IMG/VR virus record: IMGVR_UViG_3300044904_000013
Span: 1 to 37,316 of that record
DNA: 37,316 nucleotides
Reading direction: 5' to 3' (one strand)
Source: a virus
The position numbers and the translations under genes are program-made. The notes under the pieces are model-generated. The model saw nothing but the letters and a program-made list of their open reading frames with translations, searched no databases and was not told the DNA's origin. This document shows, in pieces, positions 28,599-36,565 of this stretch; position 1 is the stretch's first letter, and every line of letters begins with the position of its first letter.

Positions 28599-29850
28599 GC
28601 AGGCGCCCGCTCTGCGAGTGATCCGTGCCGAACTCGGCCCGGCGTTCGTCAACGATCAGCAGCGCGCTTTCATGCGCAGCACGGCGAGCGAGGTGCTGTA
28701 CAGCGGAGCGTTCCGCGCCGGCAAGAGCCGCATTGGCTGCGAGAAGGCCTACGCGCTGGCGCGGCGCTATCCCGGCATCCCCATCGGCATCTTCCGCAAG
28801 ACGGCAGCGAGCCTCGCGGCGTCCACCGAGCGCACGCTGCTCCACGACGTGATCCCGCGCAGCGAGATTGTGAAGAGCAACCGCACAGAGCGCTGGTACG
28901 AGCTGGCGAACGGCTCGCGCATCTGGCTGTTTGGCCTCGACCCTGATCCGATTACCGGACTTCCCTCCAAGGTCGGTTCGGTGGAACTCGGCTGGGCGTT
29001 CGTCGACGAGGCCGCGGAGTGCGCCAAGTCTGACTGGGTGATGGTCAAGGGCCGGCTGAGTTGGCCTGGCATCGGCTACCACCAGATCGCCGCGGCGACG
29101 AACCCGGCGAGCCCGAAGCACTGGCTGAAGGTGCGCTTCACACCGCCGACCGCCGATCGCGTGTACCTGCATGCCAGCACGTTCGACAACCCGGCGTTGC
29201 CTTCCGACTACCTCGCGGATGCTCGCAGCGGCGTCGACGACTACTTCAAACGCCGCTACGTGCTCGGTGAGTGGGTCGGCGCCGAAGGGATGATCTGGCA
29301 GCTGCCCGACGCGCAGGTCATGCACCGCGAGGGTCCGTTCAAGCGCGTGGTGGCCGGCGTGGACTGGGGCTTTGTCCACGCCTTCGCCTGCGAGGTCATC
29401 GGGCAGAGCGGCAGCGGGCGTCTCTCGGTGGTGCGCGAGGTCTACGCCAAGGGTGAGCTGGTTCGCGACATCATCCCGGCGCTGCTCGACATCGCTAAGG
29501 CATACCCCGGCATCGTATTCCACGCCGATCCGAGTGAGCCCGCGTACATCGCCGAGTGCCGCTCGGCCGGGCTGAAGATGACCGCGGCGCGCAATGACGT
29601 GAACGATGGCATCCAGGCCGTGTCCGTGGCGATCAATGACGGGCTCACCGTCGACCCGTCATGCTCCGGGCTGCTCGGCGAGATGCCGGGCTACGTCTGG
29701 CAGCAGGACCGCAACGGCATGAAAGAGAAGCCGATCGAGATCAATGACGATGCCTGCGACGCGCTGCGCTACGGCGTGATTGCCTTCGCGCCGGACCCCA
29801 ACAACCCGTGGGCGACGATCGCCGGCAAGTCTGCGAGCGCCGAAGCATGA
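28585..29850 (+). CDS. terL: Terminase large subunit
   Basis: 421 aa from GTG. ATPase: Walker A GAFRAGKSR (41-49), Walker B LGWAFVDE (135-142), coupling motif ATNP (171-174). Nuclease (RNase H-like): Asp 260 in AGVDWGFVHAF, Asp 315 in HADPSEPA, and Asp 388/389/392 in INDDACDALRYG. Both motor and nuclease parts are complete. It pumps DNA into the prohead and cuts it. The end abuts a leftward gene pair (29853-30344) rather than the portal gene. Confidence 0.93.
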   Translation: MWTLEQAPALRVIRAELGPAFVNDQQRAFMRSTASEVLYSGAFRAGKSRIGCEKAYALARRYPGIPIGIFRKTAASLAASTERTLLHDVIPRSEIVKSNRTERWYELANGSRIWLFGLDPDPITGLPSKVGSVELGWAFVDEAAECAKSDWVMVKGRLSWPGIGYHQIAAATNPASPKHWLKVRFTPPTADRVYLHASTFDNPALPSDYLADARSGVDDYFKRRYVLGEWVGAEGMIWQLPDAQVMHREGPFKRVVAGVDWGFVHAFACEVIGQSGSGRLSVVREVYAKGELVRDIIPALLDIAKAYPGIVFHADPSEPAYIAECRSAGLKMTAARNDVNDGIQAVSVAINDGLTVDPSCSGLLGEMPGYVWQQDRNGMKEKPIEINDDACDALRYGVIAFAPDPNNPWATIAGKSASAEA

Positions 29851-29852
29851 CG

Positions 29853-30089
29853 CTAGATCGGCCAATCACATTGCTTACGGAAGCCAAGGCCACGAAACGG
29901 AGGGAAGCCCGCGTAGCCCAAGTCCACGGCTGTTCCGCCGTGGATGGTGCAACCATCCGATCCGAAGCGCCACAAGTAACCCTGCCGATGGCAGACGGGG
30001 CATTCTTCCGTTCCTTCGGCACCGTCGCGCCAATCGACTTCGACCGGGGGATCGCCGATATCCCCCATGCCGGCATATCGAGTCATCAT
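29853..30089 (-). CDS. Zinc-motif protein in leftward pair
   Basis: 78 aa on the opposite strand. GAGGAA lies before its ATG, 3 nt after the stop of the upstream leftward gene. It carries ECPVCHRQGYLWRFGSDGCT, then IHGG, so CxxCH...C...H could bind zinc. Its TAG lies 3 nt from the TerL stop. Placement in a tight two-gene leftward operon with a clear promoter supports it over the rightward open frame across the same DNA. The function is unknown. Confidence 0.65.
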   Translation of the reverse strand: MMTRYAGMGDIGDPPVEVDWRDGAEGTEECPVCHRQGYLWRFGSDGCTIHGGTAVDLGYAGFPPFRGLGFRKQCDWPI

Positions 30090-30092
30090 CGT

Positions 30093-30344
30093 TCACTTCC
30101 TCGTGTTCACCTTGCGCAGGATGGCGTCGCGCTGAGCTTGAGCACCGGCGACAGGCCACCCCTGGCGCTTGCTGAAGGCTTTCTCGATCTCCTGCAAGTG
30201 CGCGGATGGCTTGACCAGTGCTCCAAGCGTGCCCCACGGTCCTGGCGTCCACGTTCCGATCGGGCGCCCGTTGACGGTTACGATCGTCGGCTCATCGAGA
30301 CTGGGATAACGGTTGCGGAACTCAGTGCTGGGCATCTTTTCCAT
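30093..30344 (-). CDS. Phd/YefM-like small protein
   Basis: 83 aa. The ATG at 30344 is chosen because a promoter -10 box ends 7 nt upstream, giving a leaderless mRNA; two earlier in-frame codons would lie inside the promoter. The N-terminus MPSTEFRNRYPSLDEPTIVT, then VNGRPIGTWTPG, resembles the Phd/YefM antitoxin fold (xTEFRNRY..., VTVNGRPIG). The C-terminal half is helical and basic (HLQEIEKAFSKRQGW). Phd-type proteins repress their own promoter, and inverted repeats overlap this one. The downstream zinc protein is not a recognisable toxin. Confidence 0.65.
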   Translation of the reverse strand: MEKMPSTEFRNRYPSLDEPTIVTVNGRPIGTWTPGPWGTLGALVKPSAHLQEIEKAFSKRQGWPVAGAQAQRDAILRKVNTRK

Positions 30345-30351
30345 GTACGGG

Positions 30352-30380
30352 ATTGTACGCGCTTGTTCGGGCTGGTACAA
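30352..30380 (-). promoter_or_regulatory. Promoter with inverted repeats for the leftward pair
   Basis: Read leftward, TTGTAC (30375-30380), 17 nt, then TACAAT (30352-30357; five of six). The ATG follows after 7 nt. GCTTGT (30361-30366) and ACAAGC (30377-30382) form an inverted repeat across the -35 and spacer, and two GTAC boxes flank the -10 (30345-30358). This fits an autoregulated operator. Confidence 0.65.
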
Positions 30381-30382
30381 GC

Positions 30383-30532
30383 ATGACCACCGTCGAGCGC
30401 TACCTTGAAGCCGCCTACGCGCTGATTGTCGCCGCCGCCGCGTGGGTGTACCCGCCCGCCGCGCTCGGCGTGGCCGCCGTCTTCCTCATTGCCCTGGCTG
30501 TCGTCGCTGATCGGCGCGAGGTGAAGTCGTGA
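30383..30532 (+). CDS. 49-aa membrane protein
   Basis: The protein has two short hydrophobic parts (AAYALIVAAAAWVYPPAALG, then VAAVFLIALAVVA) and ends DRREVKS. Its ATG lies directly beside the leftward promoter, so how it is expressed is unclear. A 36-bp part of it (30429-30464) is copied at 30833-30868, inside the rearranged stretch before the portal gene. The function is unknown; it may be holin-like. Confidence 0.55.
   Translation: MTTVERYLEAAYALIVAAAAWVYPPAALGVAAVFLIALAVVADRREVKS
30429..30464 (+). repeat. 36-bp segment copied at 30833-30868
   Basis: This part of the membrane protein gene occurs again, identical, 404 bases downstream between the two copies of the 59-bp repeat. It supplied the filler of that rearrangement. 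Confidence 0.9.
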
Positions 30533-30789
30533 CTCCTCGAATGCTCGTGACCGTAGATCGGGATCTCGATGACTCAGCCTTTGACCGCTTGCGCCGAGAT
30601 ATCACGGAATGGCGGGAGCACGGCAAGGCGCTCGTGATCGTCGCTGAGGGCATCCACGTTGCCGTCGAACAGGCGGATGGATCATGGGTTCGTGTCTGTC
30701 ATGGGCACACGGTGGTTGGGGTTGATCCTCAAGCTCATGATCTGATGGTCGAGAGTCGTGACGACATGCTAGCGATGTGGCAGTCATGA
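30529..30789 (+). CDS. Unknown 86-aa protein before the portal gene
   Basis: The GTG overlaps the previous stop. The protein looks like a small alpha/beta fold (RMLVTVDRDLDDSAFDRLRR, then HGKALVIVAEGIHVAVEQAD, then VRVCHGHTVVGVD). It ends DDMLAMWQS, and the coding bases for this end are repeated at 30869-30903 before the real portal start. Its stop overlaps an abortive copy of the portal start. No family is recognised. Confidence 0.6.
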   Translation: MTPRMLVTVDRDLDDSAFDRLRRDITEWREHGKALVIVAEGIHVAVEQADGSWVRVCHGHTVVGVDPQAHDLMVESRDDMLAMWQS

Positions 30790-30927
30790 GCATCTACGTT
30801 CCGCCGCGCAGCTGTATGTCGCGAACCAGCGATCGCCGCCGCCGCGTGGGTGTACCCGCCCGCCGCGCAGTCGTGACGACATGCTAGCGATGTGGCAGTC
30901 ATGAGCATCTACGTTCCGCCGCGCAGC
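30754..30927 (+). repeat. 59-bp direct repeat around the portal start
   Basis: Copies 30754-30812 and 30869-30927 are identical. Each holds the end of the upstream gene and the first codons of portal (MSIYVPPRS). Between them are 20 bases of other sequence and the 36-bp copy from 30429. The first portal start (30786) runs into a stop after about 33 codons; the second (30901) opens the full gene. Confidence 0.9.
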
Positions 30928-33606
30928 GTTGAGCCGATGAAGGCTGGTCCGATCGGCCCCGGCGCCGGCGTGCTCATGACTGAATACCTCATGCCGATGA
31001 TGCTGGCGACGGACCCGCAGCGGAAAATCCGCATGGCGCTGAAGCTCGGGCAAGAGGTGTCGTGGATCAGGGCGGCGGAGCGCGTGATCAGCGGCAAGAT
31101 CGGTGGCGACCCCGACCTGCAGGGTGCCGTGCAGTGGCGCCTCGAAGACCCCGACGGCGAGATCATCGACGAGGACTACGATGGCGACAAGCGCGCGATT
31201 GACGCCTACTTCCTTGTCTCGCAGCCGATCCACTTCATCGACGCTGAGGTGCCCGACAGCGACAAGCAGGTGACCGTCGCCGAGTACCAGGGCCAGCTCT
31301 GGGAAGTCACGTCACGGCACATGGGCCTCGCCGGGCAGGGTTACTGGTTCCTCGACTCGCTCAACGCGTTCGGCGTTCCGCAGGCCATCCTCTACGTCCG
31401 CCCGGACCGCCTGTTCCCTGACATGGATGACGCGGGCAATCTCACCGGCTGGTTCCTCGATCCCAAGAACGGCAACCCGAAGACGGGCATGCACCTTGAT
31501 CTCAAAGAGATCATCCAGTTCCCGCTGGAGACGCCGACCGACGGCTTTATCTCGGCTGGCCTCGTCGAGTCCGCTATCCTGAAGATGCAGCTCAACACGG
31601 CGATTGATCGCCACCTCGGGTCGATGATCGCCACGGGCGGCCGGCTGTCGGGCATGTTCGCGCCGAAGGGAGCCGCGATCGAAGACGACGGCACGTGGGA
31701 TCAGCTCGTGCGCGACATGCGCAACCTGTCCGAGCAACCCGACGCTGCGAAGCGCGTGCAGCTCATGCGCGCCCCGATGGAGTACACCCGCACGCAGGCC
31801 ACCATCCAAGAGATGGCCGTCATCGACCTCATGACGAAGAACCGCGATGATCTCCTGGCGCTGTGGGGCGTGCCGCTGTCGCAGGTCGGCGGCGCTACGC
31901 CGTCAGGGCTGAACAGCGGCGATGTGCGCAAGTACGACGAGGCAGCGTTGTGGCAGAACGCCGTCGTGACGCGCCTCGTGCCGATCAAACAGCGTATCCA
32001 GCGTCGTCTCCTGCATCTGTACAAGCCGATCCTCGGCTGGGAGCCGAAGCTAGTCCTTGAGATCCCCGAGTTCGACGATGACTCGCCGAAGTACGACAAG
32101 GTGCAGAAGGCGCAGTTCATCGCCTTGCGCAACAAGGAACGCCGCGGGATGCTCGGCTTTGAGCCGTTCGGCCCCGACGTGCTCGGCACCACCGGGCAGC
32201 CGCTCGACGACGAGATCTGGATGCCGATCGCGATGATGCCGTCCGCGATGGCCGCGGCGCCGGACTCCGGCCAGTCGTTCAACAACATGGTGATCGTCGC
32301 AGCCGGCGCAGGCGGCGCAGGCGCCACCGGGCAGCCCGCCACAGGCGCGCAGAGCGGCGCAACGCCGGCGAGTGGCATCCCTGACAAGGGGCCAGAGAAG
32401 CCGTCGCTTTCGGCCGTTTCGGCGGGCAGCGCGCAGGTTCCCGCGGGCGGCGCTGGCGCAACGCTGAAGGCGAAGGTCGTGGACGGGCCGGACGTGGTGC
32501 GCGCCGTCATGGCAGCACTGAAGAAGCAGTGGCCCGCGAAAGAGCTAGAGATCGTGAAACAGGGCAAGTGGAAGTTCTACCCTGCCTTCCCCATGAAGAA
32601 GATCAACGCTGCGCGCCGCCCGATCGCCCGCAACCCGAAGATCGTCGCTGACGTTGAGGCCGTGCTCGCCATCGGTGCCCCGATTGCGCCGATCACGATC
32701 ATCCACACGAAGCGCATCGGGAAGCCCGGCTATGAGCCGATTGACGGGTGGCATCGCGAGGGCGGTGCCGACCACCAGGGGCTGAAGACGATCCCCGCCT
32801 ACGTCGGCGAGGGCAGCGACGAGTGGACGAAGGCCATGATCGCCTTCGATGACGACATCCCGACGCCGCCCGACTCGGCAGCCGACGAGGAGCCGGCGGA
32901 CGACACGGAGGGCAAGGCGCAGACATCATTCCGCCGGAGCCTCGAGGTGCGCGTGACGCCGCAACTGCAGCGCAGCGTGACGCAGGTGCTCGACGATCAA
33001 CGGCGCTCGATCGCCGTTCGCGTCCGCTCCATGTATGACGCGATCAAGGCGAACCCGCGCGACACGACGATCTGGTGGCCCAAGGGTTCGTGGGACGCGC
33101 GGCTCGCCGACGCGCTGAAGCCGACGCTGGCTGACGTCGCGGAGAGCGTGCGCACCCACGTGACGACGACGTTCAAGCCTGTGTCCACCACGAAGGCGAG
33201 CGTCCTGCCGAAAGCGGTGGAGCACGTCCTGACACGCGGCGCTGCGCGGGTCACCGGGATCAACGAAACGACGCGGGCCGGGATCGCTGCGCTCGTGGAG
33301 AAAGGCATCGATGACAGCCTGACGCCAGTCGAGCTCGGCGATGCCGTCGCGGCGTGGTCCGGCTTCGACGAGTACCGCGCCGAGATGATCGCCCGCACCG
33401 AACTTATGGACGCCTACAACGCCGCCGCGCTCGGCTCCTATGGCGAGCTGGGCGTCGAGATGGTGGAGGCAATTGACGGCGACGGCGACCAAGAGTGCAT
33501 CGACCGTGTAGCGCGCAATCCATACACACTTTCCGACGCCGACGCTGAGGAAGACCATCCGAACGGCACGCTGGACTGGGTACCGGCTGCCACCCAAGGA
33601 GCTTGA
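30901..33606 (+). CDS. Portal - ParB-like - MuF fusion protein
   Basis: 901 aa. Residues 1 to about 430 are a portal protein (HIDAEVPDSDK-like stem region, LDLKEIIQFPLETPTDGFI, ATIQEMAVIDLMTKNRDDLL, ALWGVPLSQVGG). After an Ala/Gly/Pro linker, about 510-640 reads WKFYPAFPMKKINAARRPIA, then IAPITIIHTKRIG, YEPIDGWHREGGADHQGLKT and IPAYVG. This is the order of a ParB-like (ParB/Srx) domain with its IDGxHR core. From about 680 onward a helical region leads to ARTELMDAYNAAALGSYGEL, GVEMVEAIDGDGDQECIDRV, the MuF-type end. The ATG at 30901 is the second of two duplicated starts. Confidence 0.8.
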   Translation: MSIYVPPRSVEPMKAGPIGPGAGVLMTEYLMPMMLATDPQRKIRMALKLGQEVSWIRAAERVISGKIGGDPDLQGAVQWRLEDPDGEIIDEDYDGDKRAIDAYFLVSQPIHFIDAEVPDSDKQVTVAEYQGQLWEVTSRHMGLAGQGYWFLDSLNAFGVPQAILYVRPDRLFPDMDDAGNLTGWFLDPKNGNPKTGMHLDLKEIIQFPLETPTDGFISAGLVESAILKMQLNTAIDRHLGSMIATGGRLSGMFAPKGAAIEDDGTWDQLVRDMRNLSEQPDAAKRVQLMRAPMEYTRTQATIQEMAVIDLMTKNRDDLLALWGVPLSQVGGATPSGLNSGDVRKYDEAALWQNAVVTRLVPIKQRIQRRLLHLYKPILGWEPKLVLEIPEFDDDSPKYDKVQKAQFIALRNKERRGMLGFEPFGPDVLGTTGQPLDDEIWMPIAMMPSAMAAAPDSGQSFNNMVIVAAGAGGAGATGQPATGAQSGATPASGIPDKGPEKPSLSAVSAGSAQVPAGGAGATLKAKVVDGPDVVRAVMAALKKQWPAKELEIVKQGKWKFYPAFPMKKINAARRPIARNPKIVADVEAVLAIGAPIAPITIIHTKRIGKPGYEPIDGWHREGGADHQGLKTIPAYVGEGSDEWTKAMIAFDDDIPTPPDSAADEEPADDTEGKAQTSFRRSLEVRVTPQLQRSVTQVLDDQRRSIAVRVRSMYDAIKANPRDTTIWWPKGSWDARLADALKPTLADVAESVRTHVTTTFKPVSTTKASVLPKAVEHVLTRGAARVTGINETTRAGIAALVEKGIDDSLTPVELGDAVAAWSGFDEYRAEMIARTELMDAYNAAALGSYGELGVEMVEAIDGDGDQECIDRVARNPYTLSDADAEEDHPNGTLDWVPAATQGA

Positions 33607-33607
33607 C

Positions 33608-34657
33608 ATGGCGAAAGACCCGAACGTCGGCGGTGGCCGGGATCGCACGAAGATCCCGAAGTCGAACTTCGTCTTCCCTGAGGATGCTCCCGATGGCGGC
33701 TTCCCCGTCGTCACGGCGGGCGACGTGTCCGACGCCGTGAGCTCGTGGGGCCGCTACAAAGGCCCGCACACCTTCGACGAGTTCAAGGCGCGCCTGACGG
33801 CGCTTGCCAAGCGGCTCGGGTTTGCCTCGTCGCTGCCGGCCGCTTGGAAGAGCGGTAATAAGAAGGCCGGCGATCTGAAGGCCGAGCCGATGGACTCGGG
33901 GCAGCTCGATCGTTGGCTCGGCGGCAAGATCCCGCGACGCATCCTCATGCTGCCGTTCGGCGGCAAGCTGAAGGCTGAACTCTGGGGTTATCCGCCGGAC
34001 GACGTGGGCCGCGATCTCGATGGCGATTACGCCGACAAGGCGACGGACATCTACGGGCCGTTCCCCTCGCTGCGCGCGTCTCGCGATCGGCTCGTCGACT
34101 GGCACCACAATGACTGGGGCGTCGAGGCCGTTGATCCGCGCGCCTCGCGGATGAAGGGTGCGATCATCGGAAAGGCCGTGATCGATCCGCAGCCCGAAGA
34201 CGATGGCTACTGGGCCGACTGGTGGGCCAACGCCGGCGAGGCGCGTCTCGCGCTCGTGGAACGCCTCGAGCGGCTCGGAACGCACCTATACGGCAGCACG
34301 CAGGCCGTCAAGTCGGCCATCGTGCGCAGCGCGATCGGGCATCTCGACGTGTGGCCGATCTTCCGTCACACGATCTCCACATCTCCACAGAACACCCTCG
34401 CCGTGGTGCCGCCGCTGAAGGCGCTGCTCGCGGCGGACATTCCCGATGATGTCGGATACGCCGCCGTGAAGGCAGCGCTTACCGGCTTCGACGCGGCGCA
34501 ACGCTTGGGCAAGAGCTCTCCGAACGGCGGTTCCGGCTTCCGTTCAGATGGTGACCGCTCCGGTACGGCGCGCGCCAGCAAGGCAGAAAGGAAGGCTGCC
34601 GCCCTGGCGCTCCAGTTCATGGAGCGGTACCAGGCTCGGCATCAGGAGACACCGTGA
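33608..34657 (+). CDS. Prohead protease-like / scaffold protein
   Basis: 349 aa with GGAG before the ATG. The part GQLDRWLGGKIPRRILMLPF, DGDYADKATDIYGPFPSLRA, RLVDWHHNDWGVE, AIIGKAVIDPQPEDDGYWAD and LGTHLYGSTQAVKS resembles a capsid protease domain of serine type, with His in WHH and Ser in LYGSTQAV as candidate active residues. The N-terminal 90 residues (SAVSSWGRYKGPHTFDEFKA-like) are a separate small domain. The C-terminus is charged and helical, like a scaffold. It lies directly before the capsid gene. Confidence 0.65.
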   Translation: MAKDPNVGGGRDRTKIPKSNFVFPEDAPDGGFPVVTAGDVSDAVSSWGRYKGPHTFDEFKARLTALAKRLGFASSLPAAWKSGNKKAGDLKAEPMDSGQLDRWLGGKIPRRILMLPFGGKLKAELWGYPPDDVGRDLDGDYADKATDIYGPFPSLRASRDRLVDWHHNDWGVEAVDPRASRMKGAIIGKAVIDPQPEDDGYWADWWANAGEARLALVERLERLGTHLYGSTQAVKSAIVRSAIGHLDVWPIFRHTISTSPQNTLAVVPPLKALLAADIPDDVGYAAVKAALTGFDAAQRLGKSSPNGGSGFRSDGDRSGTARASKAERKAAALALQFMERYQARHQETP

Positions 34658-36141
34658 GCAAGAAGGACATGAAGGCCATCCTCGCGCAGATGCGTGAGCT
34701 GGCGAACCGCGAGGATGCGGCAACGAAGGAAGGCGACGGTGGCCGCAAGGCCGAGGCGGCAGACGGCCGCGCAGCCGTCGCCAAGCAGTTCGTCGCTGCC
34801 GACACCGAGAAGCTCGGTGACGAGATCAAGAAGGGACGCAAGGCTTCCACAGAGCAGCGCGTCGAGGAACTGACGAAGTTCCTGTATGACAAGCGCAAGG
34901 GATCGAAGGCCGCGCTCGTCGGGCCGGGGAAGTCGCTTCAGTCCGGCATGTTCGGGAGCCGGATCAAGGGCAACTCGGCCGGCGTTCGCCCGGTCGCTGC
35001 GCTCAAGGCCAGCTTCCAGAACTACCGCGCCGGCGAGTTCATCGCAGCCTACGCCGGTGCCAAAGGCTACCTGACCGACTGGCGCGACACCGAAGTCGAG
35101 ATGGCGGCCAAGGCCAAGCTGAATGAGTTCGCCCTGTGGGCGGGGCCGCCGGATCGCTCCAGCGCGCTCCTGCTCATCGGCGGCGACGGCAAGGCTACGC
35201 TGGGCACCAGCGGCGCTACCGGCGGCTACGTGCTTCCGAATAACCTGGTCGACTCGGTTATCAAGCCGAACGTCCAGCAGGCCATCTATCCCACGCTGGG
35301 CGTCCGCGTCATCGGCGGCGTCGCAGTTCGTGGAGTCGATCAGCCGTACCGCACCGGGGCTCCGGCGCGGGCGCAGTTCGCTGACTGGGGATCCAGCAAG
35401 CAGCTCGTCGACGAGGCCTACGGGTCGTACACCGCGACCCTCGGCACGCTCGCCAAGATTTACGACGTTGGCAAGCAGTACCTCAGATTCTCCGCAGGAA
35501 GTGCCGAGCAGGACGTGATGGACGAGCTCACCAAGAGCTTCGCCCTCGCGGAGAACTACGCGATCATCGCCGGGCCGGGTACCGGCGCAGTCACGCCGGG
35601 CGTCAACGACCCGACGTATGGCCTGTACACCGCGCTCGTGGCGGGTGCGGCGACGTACACCAGCGCCATCGCCGCTCCGTCGAACGCGACACTCGTCGGC
35701 TCGTTCGCCGCGGGCCTCCAGACTGCCTCCGCAGCGCTGCGGGTTCGCAGCCGGGCGCCGTCCGGCTGGGTCGTGGACGCGACCACCTTCTCCACCGTTA
35801 TCGCCCAGGGTACCGACGCGGCGGGCTTCTTCGTGAACCCGGCCGGCGGCCCGACAGGCTTCCGCATGACCGACAGTGGTCAGCTCACCTTCTGGGGTGT
35901 CCCGATCTTCTTCGACTCGAACCTCGGCACGAACGCGACCACCAAGATCGCGATCGGCGGCGAATGGGACAGCCTCAAACTCTATCGCGGCATTGAATTT
36001 CGGATTGACAGCAGCGACGTTGCCGGGACGCGCTGGGACCAAAACTTGGTCGGCTTCCGCGGCGAGGAAGAGATCGGCATCCATGCAGGAAGCGCGGTTT
36101 CGGTCGGCGCCTTCCAGCTTCTGACTGCGGCAATCGCGTAG
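34654..36141 (+). CDS. Major capsid protein, HK97 fold
   Basis: 495 aa from a GTG that overlaps the protease-like gene. Residues 1-90 are a charged helical region (KKDMKAILAQMRELANREDA, then KKGRKASTEQRVEELTKFLY), as in the delta domain that acts as an internal scaffold. After about 165 the capsid fold follows: TSGATGGYVLPNNLVDSVIK, IYPTLGVRVIGGVAVRG, GSAEQDVMDELTKSFALAEN, and the end FRGEEEIGIHAGSAVSVGAF. The TGGYVLP and closing strands are typical of phage capsids. The delta domain would be removed by the protease. Confidence 0.88.
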   Translation: MSKKDMKAILAQMRELANREDAATKEGDGGRKAEAADGRAAVAKQFVAADTEKLGDEIKKGRKASTEQRVEELTKFLYDKRKGSKAALVGPGKSLQSGMFGSRIKGNSAGVRPVAALKASFQNYRAGEFIAAYAGAKGYLTDWRDTEVEMAAKAKLNEFALWAGPPDRSSALLLIGGDGKATLGTSGATGGYVLPNNLVDSVIKPNVQQAIYPTLGVRVIGGVAVRGVDQPYRTGAPARAQFADWGSSKQLVDEAYGSYTATLGTLAKIYDVGKQYLRFSAGSAEQDVMDELTKSFALAENYAIIAGPGTGAVTPGVNDPTYGLYTALVAGAATYTSAIAAPSNATLVGSFAAGLQTASAALRVRSRAPSGWVVDATTFSTVIAQGTDAAGFFVNPAGGPTGFRMTDSGQLTFWGVPIFFDSNLGTNATTKIAIGGEWDSLKLYRGIEFRIDSSDVAGTRWDQNLVGFRGEEEIGIHAGSAVSVGAFQLLTAAIA

Positions 36142-36160
36142 TCTAGCGGATAGTGAAAGG

Positions 36161-36198
36161 AGGCCGGACGTGATGCAGACACTGCACCCATCCGGCCT
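36161..36198. terminator. Two-part hairpin between convergent genes
   Basis: AGGCCGGA (36161-36168) pairs with TCCGGCCT (36191-36198). Inside, TGCAG and CTGCA pair around a 3-base loop. The outer stem has 8 bp, the inner stem 5 bp, and 5 and 4 unpaired bases lie between them. It starts 19 nt after the capsid stop. Read leftward it closes the pentamer array and is followed by CCTTTC. It could end transcription from either side or fold the 3-prime end of the array RNA. A true T-run is missing. Confidence 0.65.
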
Positions 36199-36560
36199 CT
36201 ACCTGCCCTGCGTTGCCCCGCCCGGCCAAGCCAGGCCTTACCAAGCCGCTCCGTGCCCAGCCTCGCCCCACCTGCCCGACCTTGCCGTACCTTGCCGTGC
36301 GTTGCCCCGCCCAGCCTCGCCATGCCAAACCGTACCGCGCCTGCCGAGCCTCGCCACGCCTAGCCTCACCCTGACGGGCCTACCATACCAAACCAGCCCG
36401 GCCATACCACACCCTGCCGCACCGCGCCTTGCCCGGCCCAACCAGACCCCGCCTAGCCCAACCCCGCCTGACCTGCCTCGCCAAGCCGTGCGCTACCCTG
36501 CCGAACCCAACCTAACCGCGCCCGGACATGCCCTGCCTGAACCCGCCTTGCCTTGCCCGG
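36196..36560 (-). repeat. Degenerate 5-nt-period array, (NNNGG)~74 on the transcribed strand
   Basis: On the + strand a CC pair recurs about every 5 bases for 365 bases. I count about 74 units, most exactly 5 nt, seven of 4 nt and two of 6 nt, with only five imperfect pairs (CG or AC). The three bases between pairs vary widely, so this is not a copied microsatellite; what is kept is the step. Read leftward the RNA is GGNNNGGNNN..., starting 5 nt after the stop codon of the gene at 36566. This is the content of the only gene-free stretch over 300 bases in the window. Confidence 0.92.
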
Positions 36561-36565
36561 CTCGC

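Noticed and set aside
29847-30386. Rightward 179-codon open frame with ATGA overlaps at both ends, across the leftward gene pair.
   Set aside because: The leftward frames have a promoter, ribosome site, a Phd-like pattern and a CxxCH motif; the rightward translation has no recognisable pattern.
30786-30890. First copy of the portal start as a separate small gene.
   Set aside because: It leaves the portal frame after nine codons and stops soon after, inside a rearranged stretch; the second start opens the full protein.
36196-36560. Pentamer array as a CRISPR array or simple microsatellite.
   Set aside because: There is no repeat/spacer alternation, and units are not copies of one another; only the dinucleotide and the step are kept.
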